Shown: positions 1-9,405, counted from the first letter of the stretch. The stretch: DNA of 64,000 nt from an uncultured Prevotellaceae bacterium (GCA_902800495.1 CADCET010000008.1:1-64000); one strand, 5' to 3'. Translations and numbers: made by a program. Notes: generated from the letters alone by a model not told the origin.

Positions 1-3000
1 GGCAAGGGCACCGACAAGGAAAAGAAATACGGCTATATCATCATCCCCGTCATTGTGCCCAACGATGTAAAGCCAGAGGATGCGCTCAACGATAACGAGC
101 GCTTTAAGGTGGTGTGGACGATTCTGAATGCACTCCGCTCTCACGATGAGAACTTCAATGCCCACGTCAATCAGATTAACCTGAACAAGACGCGCCCGCC
201 AAAGATTACCGTTGCCCGTGTACCTCGTGACACCTACGGACTTGGAACGATGGCTGCTGACGACGGGCCACAACATCTCGAAAACGAGGAAGTAGCCCGT
301 CAGTTGGAGTTGCGCTTTGGCACACTTCAAGATGGCATCTATGCCCGCTTGGTTGAGAAGGTGGGCGACAAGATGTATTGGGAGAATTGGGCCAAGTCGG
401 TTGGCGAGATTGCCCAGAAGTTTATCGAGCGTATCGCCCTGTTGATTAAGGAGAACGAAAATGCCCGCAACTATTTCAAGGAGTTTATCAGTGGTCTGCA
501 TAAGAACATCAACGACAGTATCGATGAGGGACAAGCTATCGAGATGCTGGCTCAGCACATGATTACCCGCCCTGTGTTCGATGCGCTGTTTAAGGAATAC
601 GAGTTTGTAAACAACAATGCCGTAAGCCGCTCGATGCAGGATATGCTCGAAGTGCTTGAAAGTGAAGGCATGGAGATGGATACGGCTGTGCTTGATAAGT
701 TCTACACCTCAGTCAAGAACAACATCAGCAACATCGACAACCTGGAGGCTAAGCAGACCATCATTAAGAACCTCTACGAGAAGTTCTTTAAGGGAGCCTT
801 CCCGCTGACGGTCGAAAAGCTGGGTATTGTCTATACGCCTGTGGAGTGCGTTGACTTTATCATCCATAGCGTTGAGGATATTCTGCAACAGGAGTTCCAC
901 ACCTCGCTGACCGAAGAGAATGTACACATCCTCGATCCGTTTGTAGGCACCGGAACATTCATCACCCGTTTGCTGCAAAGTGGACTGATTAAGAAAGAGG
1001 ATATGCTACGCAAGTACAAGAACGAAATCCATTGCAATGAGATTGTCCTGCTGGCGTACTATATTGCCGATGTAAATATCGAGGCCGTATTCCATGATAT
1101 TATGCATCCTGAGAAATACGAGATGTATGATGGCATCTGCCTGACAGATACCTTCCAACTGAATGAGCATGGGGATAATGATATCTTCTCGCAGCTCTTC
1201 CCCGAGAACTCCGAGCGCCTGCAAAAGCAGAAGAAAGCACCAGTAAGGGTGATTATTGGTAATCCGCCGTATTCTGCAAAACAGAAATCAGCTAACGACA
1301 ATGCTCAAAATCTAAAATATCCATGTTTAGATGCTCGAATCGCTGAAACATATGCTGAAAAAACATCAGCAACAAATAAAAATGGATTGTATGACAGCTA
1401 TATCAGAGCAATTAGATGGGCATCTGATAGAATTGCAAAATCAGAAGAAGGTGGAGTTATTGCATTTATGACACCAAACACATGGGTTGATGGTAATTCT
1501 CATGATGGAATAAGGACGATGCTGGAATCAGATTTTTCATCGATTTATATTTTAGATTTAAAGGGAAATGGTAGAACAAGTGGGGAAAAATGTCGTCAAG
1601 AAGGAGAGCCTTTATTTGCAGCTCATGGTGGACAAGGAGGCAGCTTGTTAGGAGCATGTGTAACTATTCTTGTAAGGAACCTAGAAAAAGAGGATACTTC
1701 TATTTATTATTATAATATTGGGGATTATCTCAAACGAAGTGAAAAACTAAAAAGAATAAAGGCAGCTCATTCTATTACGTCAATCGAATGGGTTAAAATA
1801 ACTCCAAACGATAAACATGACTGGCTAAATCAAAGAGACGGTTTATTTGATGTATTAATTCCTATAGAACCACAAAAGAAGTTTGAGGTAAAATCAGATA
1901 GCATATTTACAGTCAATTCAAGAGGACTAGAAACTGGTAGAGATGCATGGAATTATAATTTCTCTACCGACTCCATATATGGTAATATTAAGAAATCTCT
2001 AAAGGAATATGAGCGTAATTTAGGAATCTCCGATGCATCAAAATTGAATCTTGATGAGACAAAAATAAGCTGGACAAGCAGCCTTATATCAAAAGTCTTA
2101 AGGGGTGAAAAAGCAGAATCCGCTTTTGAAATTCGAGATTCCATTTATCGCCCATTCGTTAGAGAAAAAGTTTATTTCGGAGACATGCTTATCCACAGAA
2201 AAGGGCAGCATAAAGAATTCTTCCCAGAACCGGGGAAAGAGAATTATTGTATATGTATGGGGGGAATTGGTAATAACAAGCCTTTCTCAGCTTTTATTAC
2301 AAATATTGTTCCTGATCTAAATATCTTTGGAGGGGGAGCCCAATGCTTCCCCCTCTACTGGTATGAAGAAAATAAGAACAAACAGCGGTCGCTCTTTGAT
2401 GAAGAGTCAAACGATGACTATATCCGTAGGGATGGCATCACCGACTGGATATTAAAAGAGGTACGCACGCGATATGGCGCTAAGAACATCACAAAGGAAA
2501 TGATATTCTATTACGTCTATGGCCTGCTGCACTCCAAGGACTATCGCGAGCGTTTTGCTGCTGACTTGAAAAAGTCGCTGCCACGAATCCCCATCGTGGA
2601 TAGCCTCGATGACTTTATGGAATTCTACAAAGCAGGTAAGGAACTGGCTGACCTCCACCTGAACTACGAGACGGTAGCACCTTATCCAGACGTAATAGTA
2701 CATGGCGACCGCCAAGTGCCTCTGACCGTGAAGCGTGACCCAGCGACTGGCGGCTATATTCAAGCACCTGTAGATGACGGTGCCTACGATTACTTCCGAG
2801 TGATAGATAAGATGCGCTTCAAATCGAAGGACGATAAGAGCGTAATCATCTATAACGGCAACATCACCATCGAGAACATCCCGCAGAAAGCCTACGACTA
2901 TATCGTCAACGGCAAATCGGCCATCGAATGGATCGTGGAGCGTTACGCCGTCACCCAGGACAAGAAGTCGCTCATCAAGAACGATGCCAATGACTGGGCC

Positions 3001-3111
3001 CGTGAGCACCACAAGCCCCGCTACATACTCGACCTGCTGTTGTCAGTCATCAATGTCAGCGTCCAGTCTGTCGATATCGTGAACAAGCTGCCCAAATTGA
3101 AATTCGACTAA
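1..3111 (+). CDS. Type ISP-like restriction-modification enzyme, C-terminal part (5' end outside window)
   Basis: The frame is open from base 1, so this is the last 1036 residues of a larger protein. It begins in what looks like the end of a superfamily 2 helicase core, passes through a coupler and reaches an N6-adenine methylase domain. The SAM-binding motif is LDPFVGTGTF at 931-960 and the catalytic motif is NPPY at 1261-1272. A target-recognition region and C-terminal domain follow. Helicase-coupler-methylase-recognition order in one chain is that of type ISP enzymes such as LlaGI, whose nuclease and motor lie N-terminally. Codons from about 1270 to 2370 are clearly AT-richer than both flanks, suggesting an exchanged specificity segment. 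A methylase-only or BREX-like role cannot be excluded without the missing N-terminus. Confidence 0.82.
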   Translation, partial: GKGTDKEKKYGYIIIPVIVPNDVKPEDALNDNERFKVVWTILNALRSHDENFNAHVNQINLNKTRPPKITVARVPRDTYGLGTMAADDGPQHLENEEVARQLELRFGTLQDGIYARLVEKVGDKMYWENWAKSVGEIAQKFIERIALLIKENENARNYFKEFISGLHKNINDSIDEGQAIEMLAQHMITRPVFDALFKEYEFVNNNAVSRSMQDMLEVLESEGMEMDTAVLDKFYTSVKNNISNIDNLEAKQTIIKNLYEKFFKGAFPLTVEKLGIVYTPVECVDFIIHSVEDILQQEFHTSLTEENVHILDPFVGTGTFITRLLQSGLIKKEDMLRKYKNEIHCNEIVLLAYYIADVNIEAVFHDIMHPEKYEMYDGICLTDTFQLNEHGDNDIFSQLFPENSERLQKQKKAPVRVIIGNPPYSAKQKSANDNAQNLKYPCLDARIAETYAEKTSATNKNGLYDSYIRAIRWASDRIAKSEEGGVIAFMTPNTWVDGNSHDGIRTMLESDFSSIYILDLKGNGRTSGEKCRQEGEPLFAAHGGQGGSLLGACVTILVRNLEKEDTSIYYYNIGDYLKRSEKLKRIKAAHSITSIEWVKITPNDKHDWLNQRDGLFDVLIPIEPQKKFEVKSDSIFTVNSRGLETGRDAWNYNFSTDSIYGNIKKSLKEYERNLGISDASKLNLDETKISWTSSLISKVLRGEKAESAFEIRDSIYRPFVREKVYFGDMLIHRKGQHKEFFPEPGKENYCICMGGIGNNKPFSAFITNIVPDLNIFGGGAQCFPLYWYEENKNKQRSLFDEESNDDYIRRDGITDWILKEVRTRYGAKNITKEMIFYYVYGLLHSKDYRERFAADLKKSLPRIPIVDSLDDFMEFYKAGKELADLHLNYETVAPYPDVIVHGDRQVPLTVKRDPATGGYIQAPVDDGAYDYFRVIDKMRFKSKDDKSVIIYNGNITIENIPQKAYDYIVNGKSAIEWIVERYAVTQDKKSLIKNDANDWAREHHKPRYILDLLLSVINVSVQSVDIVNKLPKLKFD

Positions 3112-3161
3112 TGTGCGGTATCGTGGGGCAAAAGCTGACTGCCATTTGCCCCACTGATGGT

Positions 3162-4304
3162 TTAGAAATTCTTAATCAGCCATAGGGCGAAGAACAGGTC
3201 GTAAACCTTGTAGATGCCCTTATCCTGCGTGAGCAACCCTTTGTCTATCAATGCGGGGATGGCGGATTTCACAGAATTGGGTGACACAAGGCCATGGCGT
3301 TTGATGAATTTCCCACTGGTCACATTCTCAGCATTTCCGTCCTTTGCCACAGCAATCAATACGCGGCTCTGTTTCTCAGGCAGTTGGTACATAAGGTCCT
3401 CGTAGATAGGAGATGAAACAGCAATGATTTCATCTACGGCTTTGCTGACATCGTCTTCAACACAGGTGCCATTCGCTGCTGTCTTGCTGAACAATTCGTT
3501 CATGACTCTCTGCATGTAATAAGTGACTCCGTCGAACTGACTGTAAAGGCGACTCACGACAGCTTCATCCAGATTTTTACCCTTCTCCTTGAAGTGGGCA
3601 ACGCAGAACGCAGTATATTTGTCCAATGGTAGTCGGCCCAGGTGATATAGGGTGACACTCTGGTAGAAAGGTCTTGCTGGAGAGGTGAAAATGGCTCCCA
3701 TCAGTTGCCTCCTGGAACCTGAGAATACGAAGTGGGCATTGTTACAATACTGAACACGGGTCCGAATCTCTGCTTCAATATTCGGGTCGCCGTATTTGGT
3801 TATCTGCTGGAACTCGTCAATAACAACCAAGCAGGGGCGGTCTGCATTTTGCAGATAAGTGAAAATCTCGTCGAGTGTAGCTGTCGGTGATTGGATGTCA
3901 CCAACACTCATGGTCCATGACGGTTGCCCGTTTATATCGAATGATATACCAGACTGCACCGATGCAAGAATAGCGAGAAACTTCTCCCATGCCTTCTTTC
4001 CATTCGGCTTCAAGGTCTCCAAGATAGCACTGCCCAGTTTGGCTACCATCTCCGCAACAGTCTTGGTGGAGTAGATATCGACAATAAATGTGTAATAATG
4101 GTCTGCAATAACCTTCTGAGCGAAGCAATGCCGAAGCAGGTCACTCTTGCCATATCTGCGCGGTGAGATCAATGCTACGTTATTGCCGTTAGTGAGGTAG
4201 CGGATAATGTCTGCTGTTTCTTTTTCCCTATCGCAGAAGTATTCGGCACCTGCATAACCAGTGGTTACGAATGGGTTGTCAATCTTTACTTTCTCCTTTG
4301 CCAT
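3162..4304 (-). CDS. AAA+ ATPase of the archaeal-type ATPase family
   Basis: A 380-residue ATP-binding protein. The P-loop is the variant SPRRYGKS at residues 47-54 and Walker B is VIDEF at 161-165, followed by a sensor-like FSGSRRQLM. The C-terminal third looks like a winged-helix domain. These features fit the ATPase_2 (archaeal ATPase) family, common in Bacteroidetes and of mostly unknown function. The open frame extends to 4451, but a TATCTTTG promoter box lies at 4327-4334, inside that extension. The true start is therefore 4304 or the ATG two codons earlier at 4310. It is convergent with the restriction gene, 50 bp apart; a functional link is not shown. Confidence 0.8.
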   Translation of the reverse strand: MAKEKVKIDNPFVTTGYAGAEYFCDREKETADIIRYLTNGNNVALISPRRYGKSDLLRHCFAQKVIADHYYTFIVDIYSTKTVAEMVAKLGSAILETLKPNGKKAWEKFLAILASVQSGISFDINGQPSWTMSVGDIQSPTATLDEIFTYLQNADRPCLVVIDEFQQITKYGDPNIEAEIRTRVQYCNNAHFVFSGSRRQLMGAIFTSPARPFYQSVTLYHLGRLPLDKYTAFCVAHFKEKGKNLDEAVVSRLYSQFDGVTYYMQRVMNELFSKTAANGTCVEDDVSKAVDEIIAVSSPIYEDLMYQLPEKQSRVLIAVAKDGNAENVTSGKFIKRHGLVSPNSVKSAIPALIDKGLLTQDKGIYKVYDLFFALWLIKNF

Positions 4305-4326
4305 ACTCATTTGAACATTTCGCTTG

Positions 4327-4334
4327 CAAAGATA
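4327..4334 (-). promoter_or_regulatory. -7 promoter box of the AAA ATPase gene
   Basis: On the minus strand this reads TATCTTTG, an exact match to the Bacteroidetes TAnnTTTG box. It lies about 17-23 bp upstream of the two candidate start codons and rules out the longer open frame. Confidence 0.6.
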
Positions 4335-4412
4335 ATAATTTTTCCATAAAATGGAAATCATAAAATGGAAAAATAGGACGTTGTTAGCATCTTTTAGCTT
4401 TTCAATATACCC

Positions 4413-4821
4413 ACACCTCTTACACCTGGCACTTAACTGCCTGAAAATCAATGGCTATTTTGGTGTGGGTAGTCGCACCAATACCCACACCAGTGGTAGC
4501 ACCTGCCGCACGACAGGTGACACCCGGGCGCTCGGCGACGCAAGGAGACGCATTCTTTGCAAGCAAAGCGTCGCAAGCGCCGAGCGGCCAAGAAAAAGGC
4601 AAGAATGATGCCAGACCGTGAAACATTTCTGAGAGGCCGTGAGATTTTTCTGAGAGGCCGTGAAAATTTTCTGTAAGGCCGTGAAATTTTCGGCTATGTC
4701 GTGAAACATTGGCATCAGGTGCGGCACTTGGTGCGACACTTGGTGCGACACTTGGTGTGGGCATTGGTGCGGGTATGTGGCTTGCTAAGTGGCTGATACT
4801 CAGGCTTGGTGTAAGAGGTGT
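4413..4821. repeat. 409-bp composite non-coding repeat element bounded by 14-bp inverted repeats
   Basis: ACACCTCTTACACC at 4413-4426 is exactly the reverse complement of 4808-4821. Inside, in order, are: a perfect 10-bp-arm hairpin (4462-4491); a larger bulged hairpin with arms 4529-4541 and 4568-4586 and an inner CTTTGC/GCAAAG stem; about 4.6 copies of a 21-bp unit built on GCCGTGAAA (4615-4711); and five 12-bp units GGTGCGRCACTT-like (4718-4777). No convincing gene is present; open frames here are repeat-encoded. The 21-bp array resembles the one upstream of the RAYT gene at 43336-43419, so this may be a REP/MITE-like element mobilised in trans. Confidence 0.6.
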
Positions 4822-4905
4822 CACCACAAGTCATCTTTTCCCTTGGGAGGGGCATCAGACATTCCTCCTCACCCACAGGGCAAAGAATGGGGCGTAGACA
4901 AAGAT

Positions 4906-4947
4906 AGAAAAAGAAATAGGATTATCCAAATCAGGATAATCCTATTT
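4906..4947 (-). terminator. Rho-independent terminator after rhaA
   Basis: Perfect 14-bp arms, AAATAGGATTATCC (4914-4927) and its complement (4934-4947), with a 6-nt loop. On the minus strand they are followed by CTTTTTC. The hairpin starts 23 bp after the rhaA stop codon. Confidence 0.9.
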
Positions 4948-4969
4948 AGGATGATGGAGCGTTTATGCC

Positions 4970-6223
4970 TTAGCTGCGCTTCGAGGTGACGTCCTTCTCG
5001 TACTGCTGGATGGCAGCGATGAACTCCTCGCCTACGGGCACGTTGTTCTTCAGGTTGAAGTAGTCGTAGACGGCGCCGAACGGCATCGACTTGGCCTCTT
5101 CCATCAGGGCGAGACGCTCGAAGTACTGGCCGTTGTCCTCGTACTCGCGGAGCTTGGCCTTCGGCTCGAGCAGTGCCTGGAGGATGCACTTCTGCGTGGC
5201 ACGGCTGCCGATGATGTAGGCACCGATGCGGTTGATGCTGGCGTCGAAGTAGTCGAGACCGACGTGAGCGCGGTCGAGGGCGTCGCTGCGTACGAGCTCC
5301 TTGAAGAGGTCCAGCGTCTGGTCGTTCATGATGGTGACGTGGTCAGAGTCCCAGCGTACGGGGCGGCTGACGTGGAGCATCAGCTCAGGTACGTACATCA
5401 GCAGGGTCGATACGAAGTCGCTGACGTTCTCGGTGGGCTCGTAGTGGCCGGTGTCCAGGGTGTACATCTGCTTGCGGGTGGCGCAGTAGGCGGTGTAGAA
5501 GTCGTGCGAGCCTACGGTGTAGCTCTCCAGACCGATGCCGAAGAGTTTGGCCTCGAAGCAGTTCTTCACGCCGTCGAGCTTCTCCTCCATGATTTCGTCG
5601 AGCGAGGCAGCGAGGATTTCGCGGTACTTCTTACGCTGCACGGGGATGTCCTTCATGCCGTCGTGTACCCAGATGTTCATGATACAGGGGTCGTTCTGAG
5701 CCTTACCCATGGCGTCGGCGATGCGACGGCAGCGCTTGGTGTGCTCAATCCAGAAGTCGCGAATCGACTTGTCGGGGTTCGACAGTGTGAGGTCGCCGCT
5801 CTTCGGGTGCGAGAACGACGTTGAGTTGAAGTCGAGCTTCATGTTGTTCTCCTTGGCCCAGTCAATCCAGCTCTGGAAGTGCTTCACTTCTACCTGGTCG
5901 CGGTCGACGAACTGTCCGCCGAAGTCGCCGTAAATCTCGTGGAGGTTCAGACGGTGGTTGCCGCCGAGGAGGGTCTTGACGAACTCGATGTCCTTACGCA
6001 CCTCGTCGATGGTGCGGGCACGGCCGGGGTAGTTGCCCGTGGTCTGGATGCCGCCAGAGAGGGCCTCGTTGCGCTCGAAGCCGACGACGTCGTCGGTCTG
6101 CCAGCAGTGCAGCGAGAGCTGCTGCTTCTGGAGTTGTTCGAGTACTGCGTCAGTATCGACGCCAATGGCTGCGTAGCGCTCTTTAGCTACGGCATAAGCT
6201 TTTTCAATCAGTTCAGCTTTCAT
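4970..6223 (-). CDS. rhaA: L-rhamnose isomerase
   Basis: A 417-residue cytoplasmic enzyme that interconverts L-rhamnose and L-rhamnulose, the first step of rhamnose catabolism. Length and conserved segments fit the RhaA family: GIQTTGNYPG near residue 57, NLHEIYGDFGG near 93, the metal-site region WVHDGMKD and the C-terminal INRIGAYIIGSRA. It begins 12 bp after the stop of rhaB on the same strand, so the two form a rhaB-rhaA operon ending at a strong terminator. The aldolase, transporter and AraC regulator often found with these genes in Bacteroidetes are not in this window. Confidence 0.96.
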   Translation of the reverse strand: MKAELIEKAYAVAKERYAAIGVDTDAVLEQLQKQQLSLHCWQTDDVVGFERNEALSGGIQTTGNYPGRARTIDEVRKDIEFVKTLLGGNHRLNLHEIYGDFGGQFVDRDQVEVKHFQSWIDWAKENNMKLDFNSTSFSHPKSGDLTLSNPDKSIRDFWIEHTKRCRRIADAMGKAQNDPCIMNIWVHDGMKDIPVQRKKYREILAASLDEIMEEKLDGVKNCFEAKLFGIGLESYTVGSHDFYTAYCATRKQMYTLDTGHYEPTENVSDFVSTLLMYVPELMLHVSRPVRWDSDHVTIMNDQTLDLFKELVRSDALDRAHVGLDYFDASINRIGAYIIGSRATQKCILQALLEPKAKLREYEDNGQYFERLALMEEAKSMPFGAVYDYFNLKNNVPVGEEFIAAIQQYEKDVTSKRS

Positions 6224-6235
6224 TTGTTTTTGACT

Positions 6236-7720
6236 TTATTTATTAATGATTCTAAGATATTTGTCGTAAGCAATGTCCCAGTCGCCCTTGTCCTGCGGCT
6301 CGTACTTCACAAGTTCGATGGAGTTGGCGATGATGGCGCGCATCTCCCAAATGTCGTTGACGACTCTGGCCGCTTTGGCCTGCATCATGATGTTGCCAAT
6401 GGCAGTACACTCCTGCGGCCCAGCCAGAACGGTAGCACCTGTTGAGTTGGCGGTAAACTGGTTGAGGAACTTGTTGAGCGAACCGCCGCCGATGATGTGG
6501 AGCGTTTCGAGCTTGAACGGTGCAAACTCCTGCATCCACTGGAATACCTGACGATAGCGCAGAGCCAGCGAATCGAAGATGCAGCGGCAGATCTCGGCAG
6601 GCGTCTCGGGCACGGGCTGATTGGTGTCGCGACAATACTTCTGTATGGCCTGAATCATCGAGACAGGTGCCGCAAAAGCCTGGTCGTCGGGATTGATGAT
6701 GCTGCGGAACGCCTCGACGGTCATTGCTTGTCCCTGCAGTTCGGGGTGACTCAGCTGGCGCACCTCCTCGGGCCACTCCAGTCGGCAGCGCTCGTAGAGC
6801 CACATGCCGCAGATGTTCTTCAGAAAGCGTGTCGTACCCTCGATGCCGCCCTCGTTGGTGAAGTTGCGCTCGTAGCTGAGGTCGCTGATGATAGCGTCCT
6901 TCGTCTCAATACCCATCAGCGACCATGTGCCGCTTGAGAGGTAGGCAAACTTCTCGTCCTTGGCGGGAACGGCAGCGACGGCCGAACCAGTATCGTGACC
7001 GGCAACGGCGATGACAGGCACCTGTCCCAGACCTGTTAGGCGCTGCACCTCGTCGGTGAGGACGCCGATGACGGTGCCGGGGTTCACCATCTTGCCGAAC
7101 TTCGAACGTGTCAGGCCTAACGACTGCAGAAGACGCTCGTCGAGCAACTTGGTGCGCGGGTCCAGCAGCTGCGAGGTTGAAGCAATGGTGTACTCACACA
7201 CCTCGTTGCCCGTCAGCATCCAGCTGAGGGCGTCGGGCACGAACAGAATCTTCTGGGCATTCTTCAGCGCCGTGTTGCCTTCGCGCTTCATGGCGTAGAG
7301 CTGGAAGATACTGTTGAAGTTCAGAAACTGTATGCCGGTGATGTCGTAGACCTCTTTCTTCGAGATGACGTGCTTCAGGTAGTCGTCCATAGCGTCGAAA
7401 GTGACAGGGTCGCGATACGCGCGCGGATTCCTTAATATAGCGCCGTCGTCGCCGATGAAAACGAAGTCGACACCCCAGGTGTCAATACCTATCGACGTTA
7501 TTTCCAATCCGCGCTTGGCCACCTCGCGCAGTCCGCGGATGATTTCGAAGTAGAGTGCGTAGATGTCCCAGTAGTAGTGACCGCCCTGTTCTATGAGGTT
7601 GTTGGGGAAACGGGTCACCTCCTCCAGGTCGAACTTACCGTCAGTAATATTACCAATGATGGTGCGTCCGCTGGTGGCGCCCAGGTCTACGGCAAAGAAA
7701 TATTTTTTCTGTTGTTCCAT
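6236..7720 (-). CDS. rhaB: L-rhamnulokinase (FGGY family)
   Basis: A 494-residue FGGY-family sugar kinase that phosphorylates L-rhamnulose at C1. The N-terminal phosphate-binding motif is DLGATSGR at residues 12-19. Further motifs are a GHDTGSAVAAVPA segment near residue 240 and an IIGGGSLN adenosine-binding motif near 410. It is the first gene of the rhaBA operon. A TAATTTTG promoter box lies 45 bp upstream on the minus strand, in a 180-bp intergenic region shared with the divergent nhaD-type gene. Confidence 0.95.
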   Translation of the reverse strand: MEQQKKYFFAVDLGATSGRTIIGNITDGKFDLEEVTRFPNNLIEQGGHYYWDIYALYFEIIRGLREVAKRGLEITSIGIDTWGVDFVFIGDDGAILRNPRAYRDPVTFDAMDDYLKHVISKKEVYDITGIQFLNFNSIFQLYAMKREGNTALKNAQKILFVPDALSWMLTGNEVCEYTIASTSQLLDPRTKLLDERLLQSLGLTRSKFGKMVNPGTVIGVLTDEVQRLTGLGQVPVIAVAGHDTGSAVAAVPAKDEKFAYLSSGTWSLMGIETKDAIISDLSYERNFTNEGGIEGTTRFLKNICGMWLYERCRLEWPEEVRQLSHPELQGQAMTVEAFRSIINPDDQAFAAPVSMIQAIQKYCRDTNQPVPETPAEICRCIFDSLALRYRQVFQWMQEFAPFKLETLHIIGGGSLNKFLNQFTANSTGATVLAGPQECTAIGNIMMQAKAARVVNDIWEMRAIIANSIELVKYEPQDKGDWDIAYDKYLRIINK

Positions 7721-7764
7721 ATTTGTTTTAGATGATTGTTAGCAGTTGCTTGGTATTGCGTCGG

Positions 7765-7772
7765 CAAAATTA
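7765..7772 (-). promoter_or_regulatory. -7 promoter box of rhaBA
   Basis: Minus-strand TAATTTTG, matching TAnnTTTG, 45 bp upstream of the rhaB start codon. No operator palindrome was recognised in the shared intergenic region. Confidence 0.5.
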
Positions 7773-7845
7773 CGCATTTTTTCCATACGGCGACAATATA
7801 ATTTGATTTTCTGACTTGTTTTTTTGATAATTGAAAAGAAAGTGT

Positions 7846-7853
7846 TACCTTTG
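7846..7853 (+). promoter_or_regulatory. Promoter of the nhaD-type antiporter gene
   Basis: TACCTTTG at 7846-7853, with TTTG at 7823-7826 placed 19 bp upstream. This is the spacing expected for a Bacteroidetes -33/-7 promoter. The leader of about 45 nt is A-rich. Confidence 0.65.
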
Positions 7854-7900
7854 CAGGCAGTTTCTGAAAAAACTACAATCAAACTAATACTAAAAATTTT

Positions 7901-9256
7901 ATGTCAACATTAACACTGATGATTGTCATCGTTTTCTGTATTGGCTATTTCTGTATAGCCATCGAAAGCCTGACAAAAGTAAACAAGGCAGCCGTCGCGC
8001 TGCTGATGTTCGTGGCTACATGGACGCTCTTCATGATTGCCCCAGAAACTTACCTGCCCGATGCTATCGGTGCACTGAAGGCATCGGTTGTAAGCACCAC
8101 CATTGAGCACCACCTGGGCTCTACGGCAACGACGCTCTTCTTCCTGATGGGTGCCATGACCATTGTCGAACTGGTAGACCAGAACGGCGGTTTCAACTTC
8201 GTGCGCGACACGCTGAAGACGAAGTCGAAGCGGGCCCTGTTGTGGCGTATCGCCTTCATGACGTTCATCCTCAGTGCCATCCTCGACAACTTGACCACCT
8301 CTATCGTGATGATCATGATTCTGCGCAAACTCGTTGCCGAGAAGAAAGACCGGCTCATCTACGCCGCCCTCGTCGTCATCGCGGCCAACAGCGGCGGTGC
8401 CTTCTCGCCCATCGGCGACGTCACCACCATCATGCTGTGGAACAAGGGCGTCATCACGGCTGCCGGCGTCATCATGGAGATTTTCATTCCCTCGCTGGTG
8501 TCGATGGTCATCCCCGCCTACATCCTGTCGCTCTCGCTGAAAGGCGACCTCGTGCCCGTGCAGGACGCCGTGGTCGTCGAGGAGTCCGACGGACTGTCAG
8601 CCACCCAGCGTAAGGCCATCTTCTTCCTCGGTGTCGGCGGACTGATCTTCGTGCCCATCTTCAAGACCATCACCCATCTGCCGCCGTTCGTGGGCATCCT
8701 GCTGGTGCTTGGCGTGCTGTGGACGGTGACGGAAATCTTCTATACCCGCATCCATCAGGAGAGCGAGGACACGGCCGACAACCGTGGTACGCAGAAGCGC
8801 GTGTCGAAGATGCTGTCGCGCATCGATATGGACACCATCCTCTTCTTCCTCGGCATCCTCATGGCCGTTGCCTGTCTGGAGACCATCGGCGTGCTGACCA
8901 TGCTGGGCCAGGGCCTCGACGTGGCCTTCGAGGGCAACCACTACCTCGTCACCGGCATCATCGGCGTGCTGTCGTCGATTGTCGACAACGTGCCTCTCGT
9001 GGCCGGCTGTATGGGTATGTATCCCGTTCAGGCCGCTGGCGACATGGCCGTCGACGGCATCTTCTGGCAGTTGCTGGCCTACTGTGCCGGTGTGGGCGGT
9101 TCGATGCTCATCATCGGCTCTGCCGCTGGCGTCGTTGTCATGGGCTTGGAGAAGATCACCTTCGGCTGGTATATGAAGAAGATTACGTGGATAGCCTTCG
9201 TCGGCTACCTGGCCGGCATCGTCTGCTACTGGGCCGAGAAGACATTCCTGTTCTGA
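7901..9256 (+). CDS. nhaD: NhaD-family Na+/H+ antiporter
   Basis: A 451-residue inner-membrane protein with about a dozen hydrophobic segments. It belongs to the ion-transporter superfamily and exchanges Na+ for H+. Family-typical segments include FFLMGAMTIVELVDQNGGF near residue 80, a LDNLTTSIVMIMI stretch near 127 and NSGGAFSPIGDVTTIMLW near 163, repeated in the second half as SIVDNVPLVAG. It is monocistronic, divergent from rhaBA, and followed by a long imperfect hairpin element. Related permeases for dicarboxylates or arsenite are the alternatives, but the motif pattern favours NhaD. Confidence 0.88.
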   Translation: MSTLTLMIVIVFCIGYFCIAIESLTKVNKAAVALLMFVATWTLFMIAPETYLPDAIGALKASVVSTTIEHHLGSTATTLFFLMGAMTIVELVDQNGGFNFVRDTLKTKSKRALLWRIAFMTFILSAILDNLTTSIVMIMILRKLVAEKKDRLIYAALVVIAANSGGAFSPIGDVTTIMLWNKGVITAAGVIMEIFIPSLVSMVIPAYILSLSLKGDLVPVQDAVVVEESDGLSATQRKAIFFLGVGGLIFVPIFKTITHLPPFVGILLVLGVLWTVTEIFYTRIHQESEDTADNRGTQKRVSKMLSRIDMDTILFFLGILMAVACLETIGVLTMLGQGLDVAFEGNHYLVTGIIGVLSSIVDNVPLVAGCMGMYPVQAAGDMAVDGIFWQLLAYCAGVGGSMLIIGSAAGVVVMGLEKITFGWYMKKITWIAFVGYLAGIVCYWAEKTFLF

Positions 9257-9281
9257 ATAATCATAACGACATAATAATTTT

Positions 9282-9405
9282 TTTAACTACAACCATGACA
9301 ACCATGACCGCTCGACCTCTGGTCGCTTCGCTTGCGAAGAACTTTTTATTTATTCGATACCATCCGAATGGCTAAGTTGTCTTTGTTGTCTAAGTTGTCG
9401 TTAAA
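9282..9405. repeat. Inverted-repeat element, GACAAC family, copy 1
   Basis: Arms of 27 bp at 9282-9308 and 9379-9405 match imperfectly and are built from roughly 9-bp units ending in GACAAC. The loop carries a second hairpin, CTTCGC/GCGAAG. The element starts 26 bp after the nhaD stop. Copies 2 and 3 are at 40916-40998 and 42090-42155. Confidence 0.65.

Noticed and set aside
4305..4451. N-terminal extension of the AAA ATPase
   Set aside because: The extension contains the TATCTTTG promoter box, and the family-like sequence begins at the ATG near 4304.
4420..4827. Minus-strand open frame with FHGLSEK-type repeats
   Set aside because: It follows the 21-bp and 12-bp repeats exactly; a sister frame is equally open. 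Composition is that of repeat DNA, and no promoter precedes it.
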